A DNA stretch of 64,000 nt, from NCBI RefSeq assembly GCF_902859705.1, contig NZ_CADIJO010000004.1:330242-394241 (forward strand), read 5' to 3'. This document shows, in pieces, positions 33,648 through 41,966 of the stretch (within the stretch, counting starts at the first letter, position 1; every line of letters starts with the position of its first letter). The stretch comes from Achromobacter deleyi (GTDB lineage Bacteria > Pseudomonadota > Gammaproteobacteria > Burkholderiales > Burkholderiaceae_B). The notes beneath the pieces were generated by a model that worked only from the letters and a program-made list of their open reading frames with translations, did no database searches and was not told where the DNA came from. Both the position numbers and the translations under genes were made by a program.

Positions 33648-34604
33648 TCACCCCACCTTCCGAAACGCCCGTCGATACATCATCGGGCTCGTCCCCACGA
33701 TCCCCAAGAAATGCTCCCGCAGCGACACCGCTGATCCAAACCCCACCTCCATCGCGACCCGTTCCACCGGCAGGTCCGTCGTCTCCAGCATCCCCCGCGC
33801 ACGATTCACCCTGGCCTGGATCACCCACTGCAGCGGACTCACCCCCAGCAGTTCCTGAAACCGCCGATTCAACGTCCTGACGCTGACCGCAGCCTGGTCG
33901 GCCAGCGCGCGTACGGTCAGGTTCTCGCCCAGCCGGCCCTCTATCCAATGCAGCAACTGCGTCAGATCCGTATGCGATGTCGGCGTCGGCCTGACGATGA
34001 ACTGCGCCTGACCGCCCGCGCGTTCCAACGGCACCACCGCCAAGCGCGCGCTATTGGCCGCGACGGCCGTGCCGTGATCGCGCTTGATCATGTGCAGGCA
34101 CAGATCCATGCCGGCCGCCGCGCCCGCGGACGTGAGCACCTGGCCGTTGTCGACGAACAGCACATTGGGGTTTACCTGAATCTTCGGATAGCGCTGTGCC
34201 AACAGGTCGGCGGCTTTCCAGTGCGTGGTGGCCTTCAGGCCGTCTAGGATGCCGCTGGCGGCCAGGACGAACGCGCCCGTGCAGATGGAGGCAATCCGCG
34301 CGCCCGCTGAATGGGCGTGTCGCACGACGTCCACGATGTCTTTCGGTATGTCTTGCCTGGGGTCTGCCAACCCGGGAATGACAACGGTATCCGCCGCACG
34401 CGCCACGTCCAGCCGCGCGCGAACGTGCAGGTCGTAGGCATGGGTCTTGACCCGCGGCCGGCTGGCGCAGACGTCGACCTGGTACGGCAAACCTCCGTCC
34501 AGCGTTTCGGCAAGCTGGAAGATCTCGCAAGGCATGGCGAGGTCGCCCGCGACCAGGCCGTCAAAGGCGAGGACGGCGACGCGGTGGGGAGCTGGCTTGG
34601 GCAT
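33648..34604 (-). CDS. GlxA family transcriptional regulator (DJ-1/PfpI plus AraC HTH)
   Basis: This 318-residue regulator has an N-terminal DJ-1/PfpI-like domain (about 8-190) and a C-terminal AraC-type double helix-turn-helix (about 210-310: LTVRALADQAAVSVRTLNRRFQELLGVSP, then MEVGFGSAVSLREHFLGIVGTSP). The nucleophile-elbow motif ICTGAFVLAASG is present, though these domains usually bind ligands rather than catalyse. GlxA-type proteins often control amine or amino acid catabolism. A 41-bp repeat array lies just upstream and may contain its binding sites. Confidence 0.92.
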   Translation of the reverse strand: MPKPAPHRVAVLAFDGLVAGDLAMPCEIFQLAETLDGGLPYQVDVCASRPRVKTHAYDLHVRARLDVARAADTVVIPGLADPRQDIPKDIVDVVRHAHSAGARIASICTGAFVLAASGILDGLKATTHWKAADLLAQRYPKIQVNPNVLFVDNGQVLTSAGAAAGMDLCLHMIKRDHGTAVAANSARLAVVPLERAGGQAQFIVRPTPTSHTDLTQLLHWIEGRLGENLTVRALADQAAVSVRTLNRRFQELLGVSPLQWVIQARVNRARGMLETTDLPVERVAMEVGFGSAVSLREHFLGIVGTSPMMYRRAFRKVG

Positions 34605-34639
34605 GCATCAAGTTCCGAAGGGTTGCGCTGGAGGGCCAA

Positions 34640-34803
34640 TTGGGACGGCAGGGGCCGGCAGAGCAGAGGGCCAGACCCGTTTGGGATGGCAGGGACAGGC
34701 GAATCTGGGCGCCAGGCCCCCTTGAGGCGGCAATAGCCGCCGGATAAGGACGCCAGCCCCACTTTGGACGACAGCGGCCGACGCATCCACCGATAAAACC
34801 CAC
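34640..34803. repeat. 41-bp degenerate tandem repeat, four copies
   Basis: Units start at 34640, 34681, 34722 and 34763, exactly 41 bases apart. Their starts align as TTGGGACGGCAGGGGC, TTGGGATGGCAGGGAC, TTGAGGCGGCAATAGC and TTTGGACGACAGCGGC, and GCCAG-CCC recurs near the end of the first three units. A fifth unit at 34804 keeps only TTGGCCG. The period is not a multiple of three, so it is not coding. It fills the gap between the GlxA-type gene and the DUF3817 gene, four helical turns per unit, suggesting phased protein sites or a minisatellite. Confidence 0.6.
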
Positions 34804-34900
34804 TTGGCCGATTTCTTTCGAAGATTGGCATTTTGGCCAATGGCCGTCAATGCCGCCACCCCCGACAATGCGGCTGGTCCCATCACAAGCCACAACCGCC

Positions 34901-35212
34901 ATGCCACTGAAAGACCCCGACCCCTCAACCCCTGCCCTGTTCAAGTGGGCGGCCATGCTGGAAGGCGTGACGCTGCTGGTGCTGCTGGGCATTGCGGTGC
35001 CGCTCAAGCACCTGGCCGGTGTGCCGAATGTGGTGTCGTGGGTGGGGCCGGTGCACGGCGTGGCGTTCATGGTCTACCTCGCGCTGGCCTGCAATGTGGC
35101 GGCGGCGCAGGGCTGGCCGCGCAAGCGGCTGGTGTGGACGTTGGTGGCGACGGTGGTGCCGTTTGGCGGCTTTGTGATTGCGCGGTCGCTGGGCCGCACG
35201 GTGCGGGGGTAG
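34901..35212 (+). CDS. DUF3817 family membrane protein
   Basis: This 103-residue protein has three hydrophobic segments and the family features FKWAAMLEGVTLLVLLGIAVPLKHL, WVGPVHGVAFMVYL and the C-terminal PFGGFVIARSL. DUF3817 proteins are small inner-membrane proteins of unknown function. The ATG at 34901 gives the standard family length; the frame is open further up but without resemblance. It is followed three bases later by a second small membrane protein gene, so the two are probably cotranscribed. Confidence 0.85.
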   Translation: MPLKDPDPSTPALFKWAAMLEGVTLLVLLGIAVPLKHLAGVPNVVSWVGPVHGVAFMVYLALACNVAAAQGWPRKRLVWTLVATVVPFGGFVIARSLGRTVRG

Positions 35213-35215
35213 GCG

Positions 35216-35644
35216 ATGGCGTATCTGCTGATCAAGTCGCTGCACGTGGTGTTGGTGCTGTTCTGGGTGTCGGGGATGGTGGTGCAGGCGTTCGTGCTGG
35301 CGGCGGCCGACAAGCTGCCGGGGCCGGCGTTGCCGCAGGAACTGGCGCGGCTGCGTTTGCTGCGCAAGTGGGAACGCATGCTGACGACGCCGGCGATGGT
35401 GGGCGCGCTGGCCAGCGGGGTGTATCTTGCGACCAGCGCGGAGTGGTTTGGCAGCGTGTGGCTGTCGGTGAAGCTGGCGCTGGTGCTGGGCTTGGCGGCG
35501 GTGCATGGCATGCAGGCGGGGCGGCTGCGGCGTTTGGCCGAGGCGGCGGGGGATGCGGGCGAGGTGGGACGCGGACGGCTATTGCCTGTGGTGCTGACGG
35601 CGCCGGTGTTGATTGTGCTGCTGGTGGTGGTGAAGCCGTTCTGA
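35216..35644 (+). CDS. CopD-like small integral membrane protein
   Basis: This 142-residue protein has four hydrophobic segments and an N-terminal LIKSLHVVLVLFWVSGMVVQAFVL, a pattern seen in CopD/HemJ-like four-helix membrane proteins. The conserved His (H10) is in the first helix. A second RKWERMLTTPAMVGALASGVYLA block fits the same group. It starts three bases after the DUF3817 gene. Specific function, such as copper or haem handling, is not demonstrated. Confidence 0.7.
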   Translation: MAYLLIKSLHVVLVLFWVSGMVVQAFVLAAADKLPGPALPQELARLRLLRKWERMLTTPAMVGALASGVYLATSAEWFGSVWLSVKLALVLGLAAVHGMQAGRLRRLAEAAGDAGEVGRGRLLPVVLTAPVLIVLLVVVKPF

Positions 35645-36028
35645 CGCGGGCCTGGGCGCGCGAGCGCATGGCCAGTGCGGGCCGAAAATTATGGACCCTG
35701 CAAAAAGAGGACCGAACAATCGCTCAATACTGGCAGAATAATCGGCAAATACGATTCGGCTAGGATCGTCTACGGCATTGAAAAATCAATGAAATATAGA
35801 CCTCCCAGTTGGAAAATAAACCGGCAAAAAACCAGGTGTATTTGCGCGGATGACTCACCGCAGCAACTCGTTCTGCTGCTTCGGCCTGGCACCCATCTAC
35901 TACCCCCGCGGTGAACAGGCGGCCCTGATCCGCCCGTGCGGGCGGGTATGCGCACTGTCACGCGATTAGCTCTGTCCGAAGACCCGTCGATCTGGCCGCG
36001 CACAGTATTCCTGCGTAAACTTGCCCGC
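35645..36028. other. intergenic region with an AT-rich core
   Basis: This 384-base gap has a markedly AT-rich core (about 35690-35840) inside GC-rich DNA. A small palindrome CATTGA-AAAA-TCAATG lies at 35776-35791. No gene is supported; a 79-codon open frame shows no family features. The core may be a promoter region for the ABC ATPase gene downstream or a trace of inserted DNA. Confidence 0.4.
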
Positions 36029-36643
36029 ATGCTACGCATCGAAAACCTCACCAAGCGCTACGGCGACTATCTCGTCTTCCAGGGCCTGACGCACACGTTC
36101 CCGCCGGGCTGCGTGGCGCTGTGCGAAGAAGACAGCACGGGCAAGTCCAGCCTGCTGGGCATCATCGCGGGCGTGATCGCGCCGGATGCCGGCGACGTCT
36201 GGATCGACGGCCATTCGTTGACCCATGCGCCGCAAGCAGCTCGTGCCCGGCTGGCCTATGTGCCCGACAACTGCCTGACGGCGCCGATGCAGACGGGCCG
36301 CGGCTTGCTTGAGCAGGTGGCCGCCGAAAAAGGTGTGCCGCTGGACGACGCCACGCTAGACCTGGCCCGCCGCCTGGGCCTGGAACCGCACCTGGACAAG
36401 CGCTTCGAGCAGATGTCGACGGGCACGCGCCGCAAGGTTTACCTGACGGCGGCAAACCTGGGGCATCCGGCGGTGGTGATTGCCGATGGCGCGAGCAACG
36501 GGTTGGATACGGCGGCGCGCAATGTGCTGGCCGATGTGTTCAAGACCTGGGCCAAGGATCGCGTGGTGCTGTTCGCCAGCCATGATCCCGAACTGGTGCA
36601 GGCGTGCGGCGCCCGCTCGGTTGAAGTCGCGGCGCTGCGCTAG
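36029..36643 (+). CDS. ABC-type ATPase with altered catalytic motifs
   Basis: This 204-residue protein has the ABC ATPase layout but key positions differ. The P-loop is EEDSTGKSS (33-41), where the first Gly of GxxxxGKS is Glu. The Q-loop Gln is absent (LAYVPDN). The signature is MSTGT (129-133). Walker B is VVIADG (149-154), with Gly in place of the catalytic Glu. The H-loop His is kept (ASHDPE). It has no permease partner beside it. It may bind ATP but hydrolyse it poorly, or be a regulatory relative. The ATG at 36029 opens with the usual MLRIENLTKRYG. Confidence 0.8.
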   Translation: MLRIENLTKRYGDYLVFQGLTHTFPPGCVALCEEDSTGKSSLLGIIAGVIAPDAGDVWIDGHSLTHAPQAARARLAYVPDNCLTAPMQTGRGLLEQVAAEKGVPLDDATLDLARRLGLEPHLDKRFEQMSTGTRRKVYLTAANLGHPAVVIADGASNGLDTAARNVLADVFKTWAKDRVVLFASHDPELVQACGARSVEVAALR

Positions 36644-36645
36644 CG

Positions 36646-37413
36646 TCAAGCGTCTTCCAGAAATCCCAACGTTCGCAGCTCGGCAATCGCGCCCAGCTCT
36701 TCGTCGCGCCGCTTCTTGGGCGCGGCCAGCGACGCGGCCATCAGCATGGCGGGGCGGTCGGATTCGTCGAATCCCCTCAGCACGCTGTCAGCGACGGGAA
36801 AGGCCTGCGCAAAGCGTTTGTCCAAGGCCTGGTGGCCGGGATAGCGGCCGCGCTTGTCCAAAATGACCTGGGTCTGCGGATCGCGCTTGATCAGGTGCAG
36901 GGGCACGCCTTCGCAGCGCAGGCCCAGCAGCTTGGCGTCGCTGATGTCCAGGGCCCAGTCGGTGTCGGCGTAAAACGCGGCGCGGGCGGCGTCGAACTGC
37001 GCCAGGCGCGAGGCGTCCTGGCAGAAGGCTTCGGGCGTGAGGTTGAGGTTGATCTTGCCGATCTTGCCAACCAGTTTCACGCGCCGAAAGAACGAGGCCC
37101 ACACGAGCAGGATGGGGTTGGTGGTCAGGTCCTGCACCACCACGTCTTCGAACACGCAGGGCATGATCATCGAATTGACGGCGCGGCAGCCGGACAGGTG
37201 GACGTGTTGCACCCGCGACATGCGTGCGGGAATCTTCACCATCGACAGACTGCAGTTGTCGAACGTGCAGTCGTGCAGATGCAGGTCTTGAAAGTGGGAT
37301 TGGCCCTTGTCATGGGCCATCTGGAATGCCGCGCCTTCGATTTTCTGCATCGTTTGCTCGCGCATTGGCTGGTTCAGGTCGATGCGTGGGTCGGCATAAG
37401 TGGCCTTATGCAT
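36646..37413 (-). CDS. hypothetical protein with pentapeptide-like repeats
   Basis: This 255-residue protein is not assigned to a family. Residues ~38-105 show short strands with regularly spaced hydrophobic and Cys/Asp/Asn residues (FQDLHLHDCTFDNCSLSMVKI, then VHLSGCRAVNS, CVFEDVVVQDL), which resembles a pentapeptide or right-handed beta-helix fold. The rest is mixed and soluble. There is no signal peptide. It converges on the ABC ATPase gene with only two bases between stops. A shorter start at MREQT is possible. Confidence 0.65.
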   Translation of the reverse strand: MHKATYADPRIDLNQPMREQTMQKIEGAAFQMAHDKGQSHFQDLHLHDCTFDNCSLSMVKIPARMSRVQHVHLSGCRAVNSMIMPCVFEDVVVQDLTTNPILLVWASFFRRVKLVGKIGKINLNLTPEAFCQDASRLAQFDAARAAFYADTDWALDISDAKLLGLRCEGVPLHLIKRDPQTQVILDKRGRYPGHQALDKRFAQAFPVADSVLRGFDESDRPAMLMAASLAAPKKRRDEELGAIAELRTLGFLEDA

Positions 37414-37485
37414 CGCAAGCCGCGGTACTGGCCGCAGGCATTGCGATGGGATCTTTGCGGCTCGCCTTTCGGCTTGCTTGTCGGC

Positions 37486-38376
37486 TTACTTCTCGGCGTA
37501 CTTCTTCGTGGCCGCGTCGTAGACGTAGGTGACGGTGTCGGCTGCGCTCAGCGGTCGGGTCTTGCCCGGGCCGGTGATCATGGTGCCGCTGGGCGTGACG
37601 GTCAGGCGGGGCATGTCGCTGCCGGCCTGTGCAGCAAAGCCCAGTTTGCCGCTGCGGGTGGCGCAGGGCATGACGTCGCCGCCGTCGCAGGCCGCAGCGT
37701 TGTCGTCGCCGGTGAGAATGCTGCCGACGTAGGTCCAGACGTTTTCCTTGATCTCGTCGCGCGGGCCGATGTTGAAGACGAACAGGGCGTAGCCTTCAAA
37801 GCTGACGCCGTTCTCGAAGCCTTCGGTGGGCACGGCCAGCACCAGCTTGCCGGCGGGCGTGCGGTATTCGAGGGGCTTGCGGCGGGTGTCGACGTTTTCG
37901 GGGCGCTCGTAGGCGCCGAATTGGCCGATCGTGTGCTCCATGCCGCGGAACTTCCAGGGGCGTTCGGGCGACGAGCCGGTCAGGGTGAAGGTGGCCTCGG
38001 CCAGGTTGACCTGGGTGTCGGGGCCGACGTCGTCTTCGCCGGGCTTGCCGTATTTTTCACGGGTGTCCCAGGCAAAGCCGGTGAAATAACGGGTGCCATC
38101 CAGGTCGAAGGCGTGGCCGAACCAGTAGGTGGCGACGCTGCCGTTGGCGACCTCATAGGAATCGGCGCCTTTGCCGTCGATCTGGTAGATGAAGTACAGG
38201 ACGGTGGGGCCGTCGGGCGGCGTCACGGCGGCGGCCTGGGCGACGTCCAGCTTGGGGGCGGCCGGCTCGGCGGCGTGGGCGGCAGGGGCGAATGCGGCGG
38301 CCAGCGTGGCAGCGCACAGGCCGGCCACGGCGGTGCGCAGGCGGGCGGAAAAGCGGGCGTTCAGACGGGTGTGCAT
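37486..38376 (-). CDS. secreted or periplasmic hypothetical protein
   Basis: This 296-residue protein starts with a clear Sec signal peptide (RLRTAVAGLCAATLAAAFAP, cleavage near AHA-AE). The mature part has many aromatic and Gly residues and short strands (YFIYQIDGKGADSYEV, TYWFGHAFDLDGTRYFTGFAWDT), suggesting an all-beta protein. Two cysteines (ACDGGDVMPC) may form a disulfide. The family was not recognised. It lies alone between the pentapeptide-like gene and the isochorismatase-like gene, both on the same strand. Confidence 0.7.
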   Translation of the reverse strand: MHTRLNARFSARLRTAVAGLCAATLAAAFAPAAHAAEPAAPKLDVAQAAAVTPPDGPTVLYFIYQIDGKGADSYEVANGSVATYWFGHAFDLDGTRYFTGFAWDTREKYGKPGEDDVGPDTQVNLAEATFTLTGSSPERPWKFRGMEHTIGQFGAYERPENVDTRRKPLEYRTPAGKLVLAVPTEGFENGVSFEGYALFVFNIGPRDEIKENVWTYVGSILTGDDNAAACDGGDVMPCATRSGKLGFAAQAGSDMPRLTVTPSGTMITGPGKTRPLSAADTVTYVYDAATKKYAEK

Positions 38377-38644
38377 GTTGGATATCTTCTTGTCGGACTC
38401 GTGAAAAGCGCCTTGTGCTTGCCTGCCCTTGCATTGGGTTGCAAGAGGGTGCCCCTCCCGGGAGACGGCCTGGATCGTCAGTACCGCCAGCGGCTTGGCG
38501 CAATCTGCGGCGCCATGTTAGTGGGCAGCCCGGTTACGCGTCGGACAGCAGTTTGCCAATTGTGTCGGACTGCAAGAGCTGGGCATGGCTCACGGAGCGC
38601 CGGGCCGGTGCCGGCCGTTGATATCGGCCTGCGCCGACGCGTCG

Positions 38645-39229
38645 TCAGGCCAGCAACGACAAGGCGTGATCCAGCGACAGCACGTGCGTGCGCGAGGCGA
38701 AGGCCGTGGCAAACAGATGTTCGTGCACGACTGGGTCCGGGTCGTAGCAACAGTCCTTGACTGTGTAGAGCTGGAAGTCCGCGTCGCTGGCGTAGGCGAT
38801 GGACGACAGCATGACGCCGGTAGACGCGATGCCAACCATGATGAGGGTATCGACCCCCTGTGCGGACAGGCGTAGTTCCAGGTCGGTGCCGAAGAACACG
38901 CTGGCGCGGTGGGCAATGATGACGGGTTCGCTGATCTGCCGGCCCAGTTCGGGCGAGATTTCGTCGTCGGTGAACAGACCCATCTGCTTGATGCCCTGCC
39001 CGTTCTTGTTCAGCGGGCTGACCTCGGGGTAGTCGGGGCTGAAGTGGATCTTGGCGAAATAGACGGCAATGCCGGCGCGCCGCGCGGCATCGCAGAGCTG
39101 GCGCGTGTTGGCGAGCAAGGTGGGGGCAACCGACGGGAACAGCGTGGTGATGTCGGTCTGGTAGTGCATGACCAGCAAGGCGGTTTTTGCCGGCACGAGG
39201 GTATGGCCGGATTCAACGCGTGAGGACAT
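38645..39229 (-). CDS. isochorismatase-like hydrolase family protein lacking the canonical triad
   Basis: This 194-residue protein has the isochorismatase-like fold: ALLVMHYQTDI at the N-terminus, FFGTDLELRL in the middle and LIMVGIASTGVMLSSIAYASD after it. In cysteine hydrolases of this fold the triad is Asp-Lys-Cys. Here the first position is H22, the lysine position reads H107-R108, and the cysteine position is near G138-V139 with no Cys. It may use a cysteine-independent mechanism like true isochorismatases, or be a non-enzymatic relative. A CC pair follows at 160-161. Confidence 0.82.
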   Translation of the reverse strand: MSSRVESGHTLVPAKTALLVMHYQTDITTLFPSVAPTLLANTRQLCDAARRAGIAVYFAKIHFSPDYPEVSPLNKNGQGIKQMGLFTDDEISPELGRQISEPVIIAHRASVFFGTDLELRLSAQGVDTLIMVGIASTGVMLSSIAYASDADFQLYTVKDCCYDPDPVVHEHLFATAFASRTHVLSLDHALSLLA

Positions 39230-39371
39230 GGCGGGTATCCGATAGGAAGGTCCTGGGAACGGGGGTGACGTTCTGGCGGCCGGCCGCGGGTGGCAGGGCC
39301 GGCGCGTTATTGATCATAAGGGGGAAACGGGGCGGTGGCACAGCGGGCCGCCTACGGGTTTTACCCGGGTG

Positions 39372-40718
39372 CTAACGGTCGGTCTGGTCCGCGATGACGC
39401 GTGCCACTGCCGTCAACGACCGTCGCAGGTCATCCAGCCCCACCGACCCCAACGCCAGGCGGATGGCGTGCGGCACGTGCGTGACGGCGAAGGGATGCGC
39501 GGTAGAGACCGAGATCCGCTCTAGCATCAAGGCCATCGCGATGGCGTCGGCGCGCACTTCTTGCGCCAGCGGCAGCCAGACGAAGTAGGACGTGGGATGG
39601 CTGACGGGGCCGAGTCTGCCCAGGATCTCGGCGGCGATGCGTTGGCGCTGCGCTGCGTCGCGCCGCTTCTCGGCTTCCAGCCGGGCGACCGTGCCGTCTT
39701 CGATCCAGCCGCAGACGATGGCCGTCATGGTGGCAGGCGTGTTCCAGGTCGTGGCGCGAATGGCGCGTTCCAACTGGGGCACCCAGGCGGGCGGCGCGCT
39801 GATGGCGCCCACGCGCAGGCCCGTGGCCACGCTCTTGGACAGGCTGGATACGTAGACGGTGGCTTCCGGCACTCTTGCCGCGAGGGGCGGCGGCGCGTGT
39901 TCCGCCAGAAAGGCATAGGCGCCGTCTTCGATCAGGATCAGCGCGTGCCGGCGAATGATGACCGCCAAGGCTTCGCGCCACGCGTCGCTGGCGACCCAGC
40001 CCAGCGGATTGTGCAGGGTGGGCATGGTGTAGACCGCCCGCACGCGCCGACGACGGCACAGGTCCGCCAGGGCATCCAGATCCATGCCGTCTGGCGTTGC
40101 CGGCACGGGCGCCAGTTCCAATCGCGAGAATTCCGCCGCCAGCTTGAAGCCGGGGTACGTCAGCGCGTCGACGGCCACCACATCGCCCGGTTCGAACAAG
40201 GCCATCGCAGCGATGGTCAAGCCATGCTGTGCGCCGCTGACCAGCAAGGTTGAGTCCGCGGATGCCGGTACGCCTCGGGCCGCCATATGGGCTGCGGCGA
40301 CCGCCCGTTCGGCATCGCTGCCGCCGTGGGGCCGATAGCGCAGCAGCGCATCGGCATCGCCCTTGGCGGCCAGCCGGCGCAGCGCGGTGCGGTACAGGTC
40401 GGACTGGCCCGGCAGGGTCGGGGAATTGAAGGTGAGTTCGGTGGTGTCGTCATTCCAGGCGCGCAGGTCAATGCCGTGGCCGCGCGGTAGCGCTTCCTTG
40501 ACGAAGGTGCCGCGGCCGGACTCGCCGCTGACCAGTCCCATCACCTGCAGTTCGGCGTAGACGCGCGTGGCGGTGGCCAGCGCCAGCCCTTCGCTGGCAG
40601 CCAGGTCGCGGTGCGTGGGCAGGCGCGTGCCAGGGCGAAGGCGGCCGGCGCGGATGTCGGACGCCAGGCGATCCACCACTTCTTTGTAGCGGGACAGAGG
40701 CACGGAAAGCGTATCCAT
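39372..40718 (-). CDS. MocR-type regulator: GntR HTH fused to aminotransferase domain
   Basis: This 448-residue protein has a GntR-type winged helix at residues ~5-75 (RYKEVVDRLASDIRAGRLRPGTRLPTHRDLA) followed by a class I aminotransferase-like domain (~105-445). The PLP lysine is in VSSLSKSVATGLRVG. MocR proteins use PLP as a cofactor for sensing, as in GabR and PdxR. The start is the ATG at 40718, with the HTH at the expected distance. It is divergent from the TSUP exporter gene, its likely target. Confidence 0.9.
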   Translation of the reverse strand: MDTLSVPLSRYKEVVDRLASDIRAGRLRPGTRLPTHRDLAASEGLALATATRVYAELQVMGLVSGESGRGTFVKEALPRGHGIDLRAWNDDTTELTFNSPTLPGQSDLYRTALRRLAAKGDADALLRYRPHGGSDAERAVAAAHMAARGVPASADSTLLVSGAQHGLTIAAMALFEPGDVVAVDALTYPGFKLAAEFSRLELAPVPATPDGMDLDALADLCRRRRVRAVYTMPTLHNPLGWVASDAWREALAVIIRRHALILIEDGAYAFLAEHAPPPLAARVPEATVYVSSLSKSVATGLRVGAISAPPAWVPQLERAIRATTWNTPATMTAIVCGWIEDGTVARLEAEKRRDAAQRQRIAAEILGRLGPVSHPTSYFVWLPLAQEVRADAIAMALMLERISVSTAHPFAVTHVPHAIRLALGSVGLDDLRRSLTAVARVIADQTDR

Positions 40719-40816
40719 GACGATTATTTGGATGCGTCGATTATCGGGCCTAGGATGGCGTCGCACAACGCACCGGGCGGTGCGTATCCGATCTTCAGCG
40801 TCAGCGGTTCTCAATC

Positions 40817-41581
40817 ATGGATTTCAGTTTTCAGGTCATCGCGGTATCCGTCGTCGCGGTCGGTGTCATCGGCTTCATGAAGGGGGCGTTCGGTGGCGGC
40901 TTCGCCATCATCGGCATTCCCTTGCTGGCGTTGGTGATGGACCCGATCAAGGCAGGCAGCCTGCTGGCGCCGATCTTCGTGGCGACCGATTTCTACGCGT
41001 TCAGGTACTGGCGTCCGCGCACGTGGTCGCGGCCCGACCTGGCGTACCTGGTGCCAGGGTTGCTGGTGGGGGTGGTGGCTGGCTATGTCGTGCTGCGCCA
41101 CGTGAACCGGCACGTGGTCGAGATATTGATGGCCGTCACCACCCTGCTCTTCGCCTGGCTGTGGTGGCGTGGCGGCGCGGTGGCGGGCCAACGCCCACGC
41201 TCGAAGAACAAGGCGTTGCTGGCCGGCAGCGCGTCCGGCATCACGACGATGGTGGCGCACTCGGGCGGGCCGCCGCTGGCCATGTATCTGCTGCCATTGG
41301 GCCTGTCCAAGGAAATGTATGGCGGGACGACCAGCATGTTCTTCACCATCGGCAACTTGCTCAAGGCGGGGCCTTGGCTGGCGGTGGGGGAACTGACGGC
41401 GGGGTTCTGGGGGCTGGTGGCAATCTGCCTGCCGGCGGCGTTTTTTGGGGTGTGGGCGGGGTGGCGGCTGCACCATCGGCTGAATCAGACGCAGATGGTG
41501 CGGGCTTGCTATGGCTTGCTGGTGGTGACGGCGGTGAAGCTGTTGTGGGATGGGGTGGCGGGGGTGATGGGGTGGGGATGA
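40817..41581 (+). CDS. TSUP (TauE/SafE) family membrane transporter
   Basis: This 254-residue protein belongs to the TauE/SafE family, which exports sulfite, sulfoacetate and similar anions. It shows about eight hydrophobic segments and the duplicated pattern GFMKGAFGGGFAIIGIPLLAL and SGITTMVAHSGGPPLAMYLLP. It starts 98 bases from the divergent MocR start. Substrate is unknown. A long perfect hairpin lies 43 bases after the stop. Confidence 0.9.
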   Translation: MDFSFQVIAVSVVAVGVIGFMKGAFGGGFAIIGIPLLALVMDPIKAGSLLAPIFVATDFYAFRYWRPRTWSRPDLAYLVPGLLVGVVAGYVVLRHVNRHVVEILMAVTTLLFAWLWWRGGAVAGQRPRSKNKALLAGSASGITTMVAHSGGPPLAMYLLPLGLSKEMYGGTTSMFFTIGNLLKAGPWLAVGELTAGFWGLVAICLPAAFFGVWAGWRLHHRLNQTQMVRACYGLLVVTAVKLLWDGVAGVMGWG

Positions 41582-41623
41582 AGGCGCCGTTGCTCGCGGT
41601 GTGTTTTGGAGTTCGAACCCAAT

Positions 41624-41664
41624 TCAGCTCAATTCAGCTCAACCGGTGAGCTGAATTGAGCTGA
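41624..41664. terminator. long perfect inverted repeat after the TSUP gene
   Basis: TCAGCTCAATTCAGCTCA (41624-41641) and its exact complement (41647-41664) enclose a 5-base loop ACCGG. Each arm is itself built from two copies of CAGCTCA joined by ATT. There is no T run, so it may be a terminator, a transposable-element end, or a protein site. The following stretch to 41944 has no gene. Confidence 0.5.
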
Positions 41665-41944
41665 TTCTCCTATTCCTAGGCTGATTGGAGAGGCACGTCA
41701 GTCAGTAGACGCCGCAACTCGTTGGATTTGGCTGAGCGAATCCCGATACGGTAGGGGTGTACCCATCATTCCGATCGTCCGATATCCGGGCTCATGCGCG
41801 TAGCCGCACGATAAGTCTCGCCACAATGATGGAGCGAGCGCATTTCAGGCAACGAGGCGCTGGTGCGTGCTAATTCATCAGCCTAGCGCTGGTTTCTCCA
41901 TTGGGCGTAGATCCCGCACATCATTTCGTGTCGGTTGATTTTTA

Positions 41945-41959
41945 TACGCAACTTGCGTA
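41945..41959. promoter_or_regulatory. palindromic operator of the toxin-antitoxin operon
   Basis: TACGCAACTTGCGTA is a perfect 15-base palindrome (7-base arms, one central base) ending 7 bases before the toxin ATG. Antitoxins with HTH domains typically repress their own operon through such sites. The surrounding AT-rich bases are suitable for a promoter. Confidence 0.6.
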
Positions 41960-41966
41960 CATTTAT

